DNA from: Oleispirillum naphthae
GTDB taxonomy: Bacteria; Pseudomonadota; Alphaproteobacteria; Rhodospirillales; Rhodospirillaceae
Assembly (NCBI GenBank): GCA_027864655.1
Contig: JAQAZG010000004.1
Coordinates: 158,414-222,413 of the forward strand
DNA: 64,000 bases
Direction of reading: 5' to 3'
Position 1 is the first letter of the stretch, and each line of letters begins with the position of its first letter. The position numbers and the translations under genes are program-made. This document shows positions 1-8,367 of this stretch, piece by piece. The notes under the pieces were generated by a model. It saw nothing but the letters and a program-made list of their open reading frames with translations, was not told the origin of the DNA and did no database searches.

Positions 1-511
1 CGTCGCGCCAGGCCATGTAGTTCGGGCAGATGACGAAGACCAGGCCGCCCGGTTTCAGGAAGCGGGCGGCGGCGTCCATCACCGTATCCCAGTCGTCGAT
101 GTGCTCGATGACGTTCCAGAGAGTCACCGCGTCGAGGGATGCGGGGGCAAGATCGAGGGTGCGGGCGTCACCGCACAGATAGACCTTTTCCGGTTCGTCC
201 TGGGGACGCAGTTGCCGCAGACGGTTGCGGGCGAAGTCCACCTCGAAGCGGGCGATTTCGATGCCAAAGGCATCGAACCCCGCCTCGCGCGCGGCCAGCA
301 CGCAACTGCCGAACCCGCTGCCGATATCGAGCACACGCGCCCCCGGCGGCAGGCGCGGCGCGATGACCTGCGTCGTGTATCCGGCGAAGGCGAGGCCGAT
401 ATGGTTCTCCAGGTGGGCGCGGATCGCCTCCGGCGTGAAGGCCCCGGCATAGATCTGCGACAGATAGGCGGTCAGCGCGTCGCGGGTTTCGGGGGACAGT
501 TCCGGTTGCAA
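1..511 (-). CDS. Class I SAM-dependent methyltransferase (3' end outside window)
   Basis: The gene runs off the left edge, so only the first 170 or so residues are visible. They show a class I methyltransferase fold: the SAM-binding glycine motif VLDIGSGFGSC near residues 64-74, then an acidic post-strand-2 motif (FGIEIA) and a WNVIEHIDDW motif. I chose a TTG start at 511, five bases after the stop of the upstream methyltransferase; no good ATG lies in this frame nearby. It is the last visible member of a minus-strand polysaccharide cluster, so a sugar or lipid-linked substrate is plausible, but nothing in the sequence fixes the substrate. The start codon is the least certain part. Confidence 0.72.
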   Translation of the reverse strand, partial: MQPELSPETRDALTAYLSQIYAGAFTPEAIRAHLENHIGLAFAGYTTQVIAPRLPPGARVLDIGSGFGSCVLAAREAGFDAFGIEIARFEVDFARNRLRQLRPQDEPEKVYLCGDARTLDLAPASLDAVTLWNVIEHIDDWDTVMDAAARFLKPGGLVFVICPNYMAWRD

Positions 512-516
512 GAGGG

Positions 517-1281
517 CTATCCTTGTGCGAGGGGCTGCGGATTCTTGGGGAACTGCCGGTCGGGCGGCGTGGCGGAGAAGATCACGCAGAAGGCATCCGC
601 AGCCGAGGCAAGGACGGTGCCCCAGCGTAGCCGATTCCGCACACCTATACGATTGAGAATTCCCACCCCCGAAAGCCCGTAGCCGAAGCCGTCGGCGCGG
701 GACAGATGGAATGCGCGGCCGATCGCCTCGACCTCGCCGGGGACGTATTCGTGAAAATGCTGGGGGTCGCAAAGTTGCGGCTCCAGCCCCTTCAGCCGCC
801 GGATGCGGTTCGACAGACGCAGGCGATTGGGGGTGAAAATCACCAGCCGGCCGCCGGGGCGCAGTACCTTCAAGGCGGCGGCGAAATAGGCCTTCGGGTC
901 GGCAAGGTGCTCGAATACTTGCCAGCTCACCACCATGTCGAAGGTCTCCCCCGCGAGGTCGCGCAGGTCGGCGACCTTCCGCCTTACCTTGGGGTGGGGG
1001 TAATGGGTTTCGGCGGCCTCGATGCTCTTGGCGGAATAATCGATGCCCAGCACCTCGCGGACGAAGGGGTATTCCGCCATTTCCCGGTCGTGAAAGCCGC
1101 AGCCGCAGCCGATGTCGAGGATGGTTTTCGGCTGGACGCGTTGGAACAGGGCGGCGATTTCGTAGCGCCGCGTCGTGTCCCAGTCGTCCGAACGGTAACT
1201 CTCCCAGTCTTCGGAGATCAGGGCGTCGAAGAACTCCCTCTGGTCCTCGACATAGCTCTGAAAGCGGTCCTGCACGGGCAT
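517..1281 (-). CDS. Class I SAM-dependent methyltransferase
   Basis: This 254-residue protein has a canonical methyltransferase domain over roughly residues 40-160. It contains ILDIGCGCGFHD (SAM binding), VLGIDYSAKSIEAA (ribose contact region), a WQVFEHLADP motif and VLRPGGRLVIFTPN. The family is the UbiG/Methyltransf_11 type, common in polysaccharide and lipid modification. Translation is taken from ATG 1281; a longer in-frame extension upstream is antisense to the preceding methyltransferase gene and is not believed. It sits five bases from each neighbour, so it is almost certainly cotranscribed with the flanking methyltransferases. The substrate is unknown, with a capsule or O-chain sugar inferred from context. 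Confidence 0.85.
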   Translation of the reverse strand: MPVQDRFQSYVEDQREFFDALISEDWESYRSDDWDTTRRYEIAALFQRVQPKTILDIGCGCGFHDREMAEYPFVREVLGIDYSAKSIEAAETHYPHPKVRRKVADLRDLAGETFDMVVSWQVFEHLADPKAYFAAALKVLRPGGRLVIFTPNRLRLSNRIRRLKGLEPQLCDPQHFHEYVPGEVEAIGRAFHLSRADGFGYGLSGVGILNRIGVRNRLRWGTVLASAADAFCVIFSATPPDRQFPKNPQPLAQG

Positions 1282-1285
1282 CGGG

Positions 1286-2113
1286 TCATCCGTTTTTTGA
1301 GGATGGGGCAATCTTCTCGCAGACCAGGAGGTGGCGGAAGGCGAAATTGCGCAGCAGCGGCAGCGAGCAGAGCCATTCGTCGAGCATCCGCCCGCGGATG
1401 CGGGCCGCCATCGGTTTCTTCCACGCCGGGTGCAGCAGCGGCCACATCCAGCGCGGCTTTCCTGCCCACAGGGGGAGAAGCTGGAAGCGCCGGTGCTCGA
1501 CGACGCGCAGGCGGTTCTTTTCGCACAGGCGCAGCATCTCGGCGATGGTGATGTGGAAGGTCGGCGGCAGTTCGGTGTAGGCGCGCACGCAGACGGAATT
1601 GAGCGACCGCGAATTCCCGAGGTCGAGAATGCAGCGGCCGCCGGGCCGTAGCACGCGGCCGATTTCGCAAAACGTCCGTTCGATGTCGGGGATGAAATAA
1701 AGCGCCGATAGCGAATAGAGGGTGGCGACGGAGGCATCGGGCAGCGGCAGGGCGGCGGCGTCGCCGACCGTAAAGCGCAAATGCGCGCGGCCGCAGCGCG
1801 CGGCCTGCTCCCGCGCTTCGCGGATGAAGGGGCGGCTGAAATCGATGCCGATGCCCTCGTCCGTGCAGTCGGCGAAGACGAACAGGTGTTCGCCGGTGGC
1901 GCAGCAGAGATCGAGCAAGGGACCAGGCCGGAGGTGATGGCGGATGGTGGAGAGTTTGTCCTCCAGCAGCCGGTCGGCATATTCCCGCTTCGCCTCGTCT
2001 GGCCTGCGGCAGATGGTTTCCGTCTTGTAGATATCCCCGGACTCGTAGGCGGAGCGTATGTCGTTCTTAACGTCGGCGACGGTTTTCGGCGGTGTGTCGT
2101 TGCGCCCGGTCAT
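1286..2113 (-). CDS. Class I SAM-dependent methyltransferase
   Basis: This is a 275-residue methyltransferase. The SAM motif LLDLCCATGEHLF lies near residues 67-79, followed by GIGIDFSRPFI and VLRPGGRCILDLGN. The glycine motif is unusual in reading CCATG rather than GCGxG, which some UbiE-like enzymes tolerate. The ATG at 2113 overlaps the stop of the upstream FemAB-like gene by four bases (ATGA), showing translational coupling and fixing the start. It is one of three consecutive methyltransferases at this end of the cluster. The substrate cannot be assigned from sequence; methylation of exported glycan residues is an inference. Confidence 0.83.
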   Translation of the reverse strand: MTGRNDTPPKTVADVKNDIRSAYESGDIYKTETICRRPDEAKREYADRLLEDKLSTIRHHLRPGPLLDLCCATGEHLFVFADCTDEGIGIDFSRPFIREAREQAARCGRAHLRFTVGDAAALPLPDASVATLYSLSALYFIPDIERTFCEIGRVLRPGGRCILDLGNSRSLNSVCVRAYTELPPTFHITIAEMLRLCEKNRLRVVEHRRFQLLPLWAGKPRWMWPLLHPAWKKPMAARIRGRMLDEWLCSLPLLRNFAFRHLLVCEKIAPSSKNG

Positions 2114-3213
2114 CGGAGGATGCCCTCGCACAGGATGCGCTTGAGGCGAGAAGCCGCGCGGCGAGGGAGACTGCGGCGCACGGGCGGCGCTTCCGGCTGG
2201 GGAAACGTGGCTTGAACCTGGAACATGCGGTGCGGGGTGCCGCCGAACTTGGTCTTGAAGGTGGTGAGGCCGCGCTGTTTGGCGTCCGTCGCGTTGGGGA
2301 AGATCGCGCCGCAATCGTACCAGCGCAGGCCTGCCGCCCGCGCGCCGAGGATCGCCCCCCAGAACAGCAGGTAGCTTGCGCCGGTCTGGTTGGCGCCATC
2401 CTCCGAACAGCCGGTATGATAGTAAGCGCCCTCGCCGAACCAGGCGGAGTTGTGACAGGCGACGATGCTGCCCGAGGGGTCGCGCACGCCCCACAGCACC
2501 GAATTGCCCGAGGCGGCGGTGACCGCTGCGATGCCTGCGAAATAGGAGCGGGGATGCGGCGGCACGCCGGTCCGCCGATAGGTGGCGCAGTGCAGGCCGT
2601 AGTAATGGTCGAGGCTCTCCGCCCAGTCCAGACGCTCGACGGAATATCCGTGTTTCCGGGCGCGGTGGATCATGCGGTGCGTGAGGGTCGAAAGGTCCGC
2701 CCACAGGCGGTCTTCCGGCTGTGCCAGGTCGATCACCTGCGACAGGCCCGAGACATCGTCGAGGCCATGAAAGACGAAGGGGTTGACCCCCCATGGCGCG
2801 TTGATAGAGGAGCGGGTGACCGGTGACAGGGTGAAGTCGAAGGCGTCCGCGCCGCACTGCCGCGCGCGGTCGAGGCAATGCCCGATGGCGGCCTCGAGAA
2901 TGCGGTCGCGCGCGGCCGGGCTCAACGAACCGTCGAGCACCGGGCCGCTGCCGCTCCAGCCGGAGGAGGAAACGCGGCGGTTGTTGGGGTTGAACTGCAA
3001 CGGCACCACGGCGACCAGGCGGCCGTTCTCGCGCAGGCCGAAGCTCATCTCTTGCAGTGACCATCTCTCGACCGTCAGGATCAGGTCCTGCCAGCCGAAG
3101 AGCGAGAACACCCAGCCGTCCGGGGAGCCGTGGACCAGCCCATCCCACTCCGCAGCGGAAATCTCCGCGCGGGAAATGGGATGCAAGGCGTTGCTTCCGG
3201 CCCTATCGCCCAT
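2110..3213 (-). CDS. FemAB-like GNAT-fold acyltransferase of the polysaccharide cluster
   Basis: This 367-residue protein resembles the BioF2/FemAB-like (Acetyltransf_6) family, which transfers acyl or aminoacyl groups and often sits in exopolysaccharide clusters. Visible hallmarks are LVAVVPLQFNPNNRR in the N-terminal half and, near the C-terminus, WYDCGAIFPN followed by GLTTFKTKFGG, the segment typical of FemAB-like proteins. The last 25 residues are basic and may be a tail. Its 5' end overlaps the asparagine synthase-like stop by 11 bases, and its stop overlaps the next methyltransferase start. Acylation of an amino sugar on the exported glycan is the likely role, inferred from context; the acyl donor is not identifiable. 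Confidence 0.7.
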   Translation of the reverse strand: MGDRAGSNALHPISRAEISAAEWDGLVHGSPDGWVFSLFGWQDLILTVERWSLQEMSFGLRENGRLVAVVPLQFNPNNRRVSSSGWSGSGPVLDGSLSPAARDRILEAAIGHCLDRARQCGADAFDFTLSPVTRSSINAPWGVNPFVFHGLDDVSGLSQVIDLAQPEDRLWADLSTLTHRMIHRARKHGYSVERLDWAESLDHYYGLHCATYRRTGVPPHPRSYFAGIAAVTAASGNSVLWGVRDPSGSIVACHNSAWFGEGAYYHTGCSEDGANQTGASYLLFWGAILGARAAGLRWYDCGAIFPNATDAKQRGLTTFKTKFGGTPHRMFQVQATFPQPEAPPVRRSLPRRAASRLKRILCEGILR

Positions 3214-5044
3214 CGTTCCGCTCCAGCCAAAGCCCCAGCATTAGGCCCGTAGACATTGCACCCGCACCCGCCGGATACCGCACCCCGGCGCGCTTGTCGC
3301 GCACGAAATCCTGCCAGGCGGCGCGGTAGACGGCCTCCGGCAGTCCGGCCGCGGCGATGCGGGCGAGCAGCCGTTCGTAGAGAGAGAGGAGGCCGGGGTC
3401 ATCGGCGAGGGTTCGGTCGTAACGTAGGTTGGAGGCCATCCCCTTTTTCGTCGCCCATGCCACCTCGTCGGGAACATAGCGGCTATAGTAGCGTTTGAGG
3501 AGCATCTTGTTGCCGCGGGCGTCGGCGGGGTCGCCGATCTTGAAGCGGGTGGGCAGGCGCGCCGCGAATTCGACCATGCGATGGTCGAAGAACGGCGAGC
3601 GCACCTCCACCTGTTCGGCCAGTCCGGCGATGTCGGGGACGCGGAAGTTGGCGTCCATGGTGTAGTGGCGCAGCGACATGTAGGTGTAGAGGTCGGCGCG
3701 CGAGGCGACGTTGGCGGCGACGATGCCGTCGCGGACCGCCGCCGCCCCGGCCTCGGGGTCGTCCTCGCCGGGGTGCTGGCCGAGGTACGCCCGCAGGTAG
3801 TCGATCTGGTAATCCGCCAGTTCGCGCGTCCGGGCGGAACGGGGCAGAATCCGCCGCAGCAGGCGGCGCCGGCCGTTCCGGGGTTCCGGCGCCGCCAGTT
3901 CCTGGTTGCCGGTATAGCCGAGGAACAGTTCGTCCGCGCCGTTGCCGGAGAGCGCCACCGTGGCCGCCGGACGGATCGCCGCATAGAGGCGGCGGGAATA
4001 GCCGATCGAGATGTGGCGGCAGGGCTGATCGACCGTGGCGAGGGCATCGCGCAGCGACGGGATGAGATCGACGTGGTAGTCGAACTGCCGGTGGCGCCAC
4101 TCCAGGCCGAGGTGCCGGGCGACCCGCTCGGCGATGAGCGTTTCTTCGCTCGGGTCTTCCGCGGTGTGGTAGTCGATGGTCCAGCAGGAGAGGGACCGTT
4201 GCAGGCGGTGGCGGCAGACCGCGGCGATGATGCCGGAATCGACGCCGCCGGAGAAGGTGAGCGCCACCGGCACGTCGGCGCGCAGGCGGATCGCCGTGGC
4301 GTCGGTGATCAGCGCCTCGAACTCGTCGGTCGCTTCGTCCAGGGTGCCGGTGAACTTCCGGGAAAAATCCAGCCGCCAATAGGTTTCGATGCGCGGCACG
4401 CGGTCGCCCGCAAGCTCGACCGTGGCGTGGGTGGCGGGCGGCAGGCAGCGCCCCTGGCGGAAGGCGGTGCGCCCGGGCAGGAAGTCGCCGATCGCCGCAT
4501 AGGCGTCGAGATCGAGGCGCGACATTTCCTCCGTCCAGCCGGGCAGGGCGCGGAAGGCATCCAGGCTGGAGGCGAAATGGAAAACGCCGTTCAGGCCGGT
4601 CCAGTAGAGCGGCTTCTTGCCCAGGCGGTCGCGCGCCAGAAACAGGCGGCGCTCCGCCTTGTCCCATATGGCGAAGGCGAACATGCCGTTGAGGTCGCGG
4701 CAGACCTTCTCCCCCTTGAGCTTGAAGCCCTCGAGGATCACCTCGGTGTCGCTGTCGGTGGAAAAGCGCGCGCCGCGGGCTCCGTATTCCTTGCGGAGTT
4801 CCAGGTAGTTGTAGATCTCGCCGTTGAACACGATGACGAAGCGGCCTTCGTGGTCGCTCATCGGTTGTCCGCCGCCCGCGATGTCGAGGATGCTCAGGCG
4901 GGAATGGAACAGGGCGGCCTCGCCCGGCGCGGTCCACGCGCCCTCGTCGTCGCGCCCGCGATAGCGGATGGCGCCGCGCATCGCCGCTTCCAGGGCGGAT
5001 GGGTCGCCCCTGCTCGCTCCCACGTATCCCGCGATGCCGCACAT
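3203..5044 (-). CDS. asnB: AsnB-type glutamine-dependent amidotransferase (asparagine synthetase family)
   Basis: This 613-residue protein is a full-length AsnB. The N-terminal Ntn glutaminase domain begins MCGIAGYVG, so Cys2 is the nucleophile once Met1 is removed; that is why ATG 5044 is chosen over the ATG 18 bases upstream. FNGEIYNY and SDTEVIL supply glutamine-binding residues. The synthetase domain has the PP-loop SGGVDS at residues 265-270, plus SGNGADELFLGY. The usual RGPD motif reads RGRD at residues 29-32, a Pro-to-Arg change. In polysaccharide clusters such proteins are thought to amidate sugar acids or other carboxylates rather than make asparagine; that role is inferred here. A second copy lies at 9193-11127. 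Confidence 0.9.
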   Translation of the reverse strand: MCGIAGYVGASRGDPSALEAAMRGAIRYRGRDDEGAWTAPGEAALFHSRLSILDIAGGGQPMSDHEGRFVIVFNGEIYNYLELRKEYGARGARFSTDSDTEVILEGFKLKGEKVCRDLNGMFAFAIWDKAERRLFLARDRLGKKPLYWTGLNGVFHFASSLDAFRALPGWTEEMSRLDLDAYAAIGDFLPGRTAFRQGRCLPPATHATVELAGDRVPRIETYWRLDFSRKFTGTLDEATDEFEALITDATAIRLRADVPVALTFSGGVDSGIIAAVCRHRLQRSLSCWTIDYHTAEDPSEETLIAERVARHLGLEWRHRQFDYHVDLIPSLRDALATVDQPCRHISIGYSRRLYAAIRPAATVALSGNGADELFLGYTGNQELAAPEPRNGRRRLLRRILPRSARTRELADYQIDYLRAYLGQHPGEDDPEAGAAAVRDGIVAANVASRADLYTYMSLRHYTMDANFRVPDIAGLAEQVEVRSPFFDHRMVEFAARLPTRFKIGDPADARGNKMLLKRYYSRYVPDEVAWATKKGMASNLRYDRTLADDPGLLSLYERLLARIAAAGLPEAVYRAAWQDFVRDKRAGVRYPAGAGAMSTGLMLGLWLERNDGR

Positions 5045-5097
5045 CTCAGGAATGTCTCCCATGCCGTAGTGAAGGTCAAGCTAAGGACAGGCCTGGG

Positions 5098-6210
5098 TTA
5101 AGCAGTATGCCCTCTCTCGGCAGGACCATGAGGCGAATCTGCGGCGGTGTAGAAATTTGGAACTTTTCGTCCCCAGACGCCGAGGCGCCATGTGCTGATC
5201 CCGAGAACGGCGATGGAATTGGCCTGTAGTGTTGGAAAAATCTCGTGCTCAGACCACGTGTCGCACCAGTTGTTTACGTATCCATCGTAATGATTGATCA
5301 GCCTGTAGCCGTATTCATCATAGTCCACGGACGGGAACAGGGACGATATCCAGCGAAAACCGCGCTTTCTTGATAAGTTAAATATATAGTCGGACGTGAA
5401 GAATTTTATTATCTTTAAGGTCTTTTCATGACTTATTTTTCTAAACAAGTGTATCCAGAACATGGCAAAACGCAGCTTATTCTTGAATTTATGGAAATTC
5501 GCCAGCGACAACACGTTGCCCCGCCCGTCTTCCACCGCATCGTATGCGCAGGGTTCGGAACAATATATCCAGACGTTTATCTCTCCGAAGGGTTTGACAC
5601 GTTTGCAGACTTCGTTCAGGGCGCGCAGCGTGTTGCCGGTGTGCATCAAAACGCCGAGGGAATACACGTAATCGAATTTCTCTTCCCGGAACGGCATGGA
5701 AAATACGTTGCCCTGGACGATCAGGATATCTTTCGCATGGTCTCCGTAGCGTTCCAGGACGATCTTCCTGAAGATATCGACGCCGTGCGTCAGATCCAGC
5801 GCCACGATCTTTCTTGCGCCGCTTTCGATCAGGGATTTGACGGCGTATTGGCCGATGCCGCAGCCGACATCGAGGACAAGCCTGCCTTTCATATGGCGGA
5901 AGGCCTTTCCCTCGTGGGAATTACGATCGTAGATATCATGAATGGCGTAGGCTTTATCGTTGCGGTCGATTATTCGATAATTGTATCCGACGCCTTTGTC
6001 GAAATGCGTCCACTTAAAATCCCAGCTTTTATTGTATTCCGTGTCGCCGACGAATCTGGGTATGCCGTTCGTGATCCTGTAGGTCCTGCTGTCCGTGCCG
6101 ATGGTTCCTTCTATGATCTCGCCGTCATCGGCCCTTTGCTCGACAGAAAGAATCCGAAGCTCTTCCATGGTTTCGGGGCAAGACAACAGATCGATGTCGA
6201 TTTCATACAT
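5098..6210 (-). CDS. Methyltransferase with Trm112-like N-terminus, AT-rich
   Basis: This 370-residue protein starts with a short zinc-ribbon-like or Trm112-like segment (LLSCPETMEELRI...ITNGIPRF, residues 8-52) that precedes many bacterial glycan methyltransferases. A class I methyltransferase follows, with LVLDVGCGIGQYAV near residues 113-126 and YSLGVLMHTGN. The C-terminal third is long and rich in aromatic and basic residues. The gene is visibly more AT-rich than its neighbours, with runs such as those at 5360-5460, and uses AT-ending codons freely, which suggests separate acquisition. Start ATG 6210 lies 43 bases after the sulfotransferase stop. The substrate is unknown. Confidence 0.82.
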   Translation of the reverse strand: MYEIDIDLLSCPETMEELRILSVEQRADDGEIIEGTIGTDSRTYRITNGIPRFVGDTEYNKSWDFKWTHFDKGVGYNYRIIDRNDKAYAIHDIYDRNSHEGKAFRHMKGRLVLDVGCGIGQYAVKSLIESGARKIVALDLTHGVDIFRKIVLERYGDHAKDILIVQGNVFSMPFREEKFDYVYSLGVLMHTGNTLRALNEVCKRVKPFGEINVWIYCSEPCAYDAVEDGRGNVLSLANFHKFKNKLRFAMFWIHLFRKISHEKTLKIIKFFTSDYIFNLSRKRGFRWISSLFPSVDYDEYGYRLINHYDGYVNNWCDTWSEHEIFPTLQANSIAVLGISTWRLGVWGRKVPNFYTAADSPHGPAERGHTA

Positions 6211-6253
6211 TAAGATCCCATCCTGTCGCTGGCCAAAAAGATCTGGCTCGGGT

Positions 6254-7096
6254 TCACTCGGGCACGAACATCTTCGGCATTGTGCTTCGTATGGTGTCTT
6301 CCAGGCGCGCCACGCACGCGGCGTCGAGTTCGTCCTTGTACCCTTTGATGCGGCCTTTCCGCACGAGGAAGGCATTCGGATCGTCTCGCGGCCCGTCGCC
6401 GAAGGCGTTGAATCCGGACGACTTGTAGACCAAGCGCGTGCCCGACGTCTCCACCGCCTTGAGGTTGTCGAAGGAGGCGAAGTCCACCGCGTCGGCGAGC
6501 GCCGTTTCGTCGAGGGGAATGCCGAGGAAGGCGAGCAGGCGGCGCATCTGCCCCGCCGGGTCGGTGCGCACGTCCTCGTACCGCCAGAGCAGGAAATCTG
6601 CGGTCTCGCCATGATGCTCGGCCCAGATTTCATGGAAGCGGATCAGCTTTTCCAGGCCGTACACCGGGTCGGCGATGAAGTCGGCAAGATCCCCCGGATA
6701 GGGGCTGGCGGCCACCTTGAACCTCGCCTGCATGAAGGCGGAAACCAAGGTGTCGAGCGGGTGGCGGGTGAGGAAGACGACGCGCCTGCCGCGGAAGGGG
6801 GCGACGACGTTTTCGGCGCTCAGGTCACGGGCGCGTTGGGTTTTCCAGGTCAGGGGGTGATGGGTGAACTCTCCCAATGGACCGGCGTATCCGGCGGCGC
6901 GCATCTCGGCCATTTCCACCGGGTCGAACAGCGGCATTTCCACCAGATCGTAGACCGACCGCACGTAGCGGCCGAACATGATCCGGGTCCAGGTGTTGCC
7001 GGTCTTGGGGTACCCTACGGCATGGAAATCCGGCCGGAGTTCCGGGGCCGCGGTTCTCGGTTTCCTCCCCATCAGGCGTTCCAGCAGGCCGATCAT
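6254..7096 (-). CDS. Sulfotransferase (PAPS-dependent)
   Basis: This 280-residue protein matches the cytosolic-type sulfotransferase family. It has the 5'-phosphosulfate loop GYPKTGNTW at residues 28-36, the 3'-phosphate motif RHPLDTLVSAF at 111-121, a C-terminal FDNLKA segment and RKGRIKGYKDEL, the usual GxxGxxK-like loop. It should transfer sulfate from PAPS to a hydroxyl or amino group. Its start overlaps the stop of the Wzt-like ATPase gene by four bases (ATGA), tying it to polysaccharide export. The inference is a sulfated surface glycan; alternative acceptors such as lipids cannot be excluded. PAPS synthesis genes are not in the window. Confidence 0.86.
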   Translation of the reverse strand: MIGLLERLMGRKPRTAAPELRPDFHAVGYPKTGNTWTRIMFGRYVRSVYDLVEMPLFDPVEMAEMRAAGYAGPLGEFTHHPLTWKTQRARDLSAENVVAPFRGRRVVFLTRHPLDTLVSAFMQARFKVAASPYPGDLADFIADPVYGLEKLIRFHEIWAEHHGETADFLLWRYEDVRTDPAGQMRRLLAFLGIPLDETALADAVDFASFDNLKAVETSGTRLVYKSSGFNAFGDGPRDDPNAFLVRKGRIKGYKDELDAACVARLEDTIRSTMPKMFVPE

Positions 7097-8367
7097 GCCG
7101 CCCCCGTGTCCTTGTCGCAGAGTCGCCAGGCCGAGCGGTGCGCCGCCCCCTGGAAGGAGTCGAGGCCGATGCCCTTCACATATTCGCCCAGCTCGACGCG
7201 GATCGGGATGGCGTTGGGCACGCAATCCAGGGAAACCATCGCCGCGCGGGTTCCGCCGTAGCTGCCGAAATCCAGCATCAGGCGGTAGGCGCCCTCCCCC
7301 AGACGCAGGTCGTCGGTGCGGCATTCGACGACGCCGTTTGCCGGAATGCGCAGGTCACCGCCCTGATGGGTGCTGTGCAGGGTGGCCACGCGCTCGGCGA
7401 ACTCGTTCTGCACCAGGACGGAGAAATAGGGGTTGGCGACGGTGGCGCCTTCATAGGCGATGCGCACCAGCATGCCGCCGCCGGTGCGGAAGCGGTTGGT
7501 CGGCGTGCCGTCCGGCGCATGCGTGGAGGCCCGCCGTAGCACGTGCTTGCCGTGGGTCATGCGCGGCGCGGCGGCGAGGTCGTGGGCGGCGGCGTTCATG
7601 TCGGGCGCGTCGTCGTAGTGATGGACGCGGCGCAGGTAGGCGGTCACCGTGTCCTTGGCGGTGCCGCGGAAAACGCACCGCCCGCCGTCGAGAATGATCC
7701 CCGAGGTGCACAGCGAGGCGACGGAACGGGCGTTGTGGCTGACGTAGAGGATGGTGCGCCCTTCTTCGGCGAGTTTTTCGATGTTTTTCTGGCTCTTTTC
7801 GCGGAAGGAGACGTCGCCCACCGCCATCACCTCGTCGAGGATCAGGATGTCGGAACGCAGCATCGAAGCCACGGCGTAGGCCAGGCGCACGTACATGCCG
7901 CTGGAATAGCGTTTGACGGGAACGTCGATGAACGTCTCGATGCCCGAAAAATCGACGATCTCGTCGAACTTGGCGCGGATCTCCGCCTGCCCGATGCCGA
8001 GCAGCGCGCCCGACATGAAGACGTTCTCGCGTCCGGTCATGTCGGGGTGGAAGCCTGTTCCCACCTCGAGCAGCGAGGCGATCTTGCCGCGCAGCACCGC
8101 GCGCCCGGCGGTCGGCGGGGTGACGCCGGAGAGAATCTTCAGGAGCGTGCTCTTCCCGGAGCCGTTCTTTCCGACGATGCCCAGCACATCGCCCGGCCGG
8201 ACCTCCAGGTCCAGATCCCGCAGCGCCCAGAAATAATCGTTTTCATCGCGCCCGGCGAAGGGCAGGAACTCTTTCAGGTGGGCGCGCAGGCGGCTGCCGT
8301 CGCGGCGCGGTATCAGGTACCGCTTGCCCAGGCCCTCGATGGCGATGGCGGCGCGTTCACTGGACAT
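7093..8367 (-). CDS. wzt: ABC polysaccharide exporter, ATP-binding subunit (Wzt type)
   Basis: This 424-residue protein is the ATPase of an ABC-2 polysaccharide exporter. Walker A is GKNGSGKS (residues 66-73), the signature is YSSGM near 153, and Walker B is ILILDEVMAVGD, which carries the family-typical EVMAVGD ending. Residues after about 265 form an extra beta-rich domain like the Wzt C-terminal domain, which in O-antigen systems recognises the capped end of the glycan. That suggests a chain-terminated polymer made in the cytoplasm. It overlaps the permease gene upstream by 11 bases and the sulfotransferase downstream by four. KpsT or teichoic-acid TagH are the nearest alternatives; the long C-terminal domain favours Wzt. 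Confidence 0.87.
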   Translation of the reverse strand: MSSERAAIAIEGLGKRYLIPRRDGSRLRAHLKEFLPFAGRDENDYFWALRDLDLEVRPGDVLGIVGKNGSGKSTLLKILSGVTPPTAGRAVLRGKIASLLEVGTGFHPDMTGRENVFMSGALLGIGQAEIRAKFDEIVDFSGIETFIDVPVKRYSSGMYVRLAYAVASMLRSDILILDEVMAVGDVSFREKSQKNIEKLAEEGRTILYVSHNARSVASLCTSGIILDGGRCVFRGTAKDTVTAYLRRVHHYDDAPDMNAAAHDLAAAPRMTHGKHVLRRASTHAPDGTPTNRFRTGGGMLVRIAYEGATVANPYFSVLVQNEFAERVATLHSTHQGGDLRIPANGVVECRTDDLRLGEGAYRLMLDFGSYGGTRAAMVSLDCVPNAIPIRVELGEYVKGIGLDSFQGAAHRSAWRLCDKDTGAA

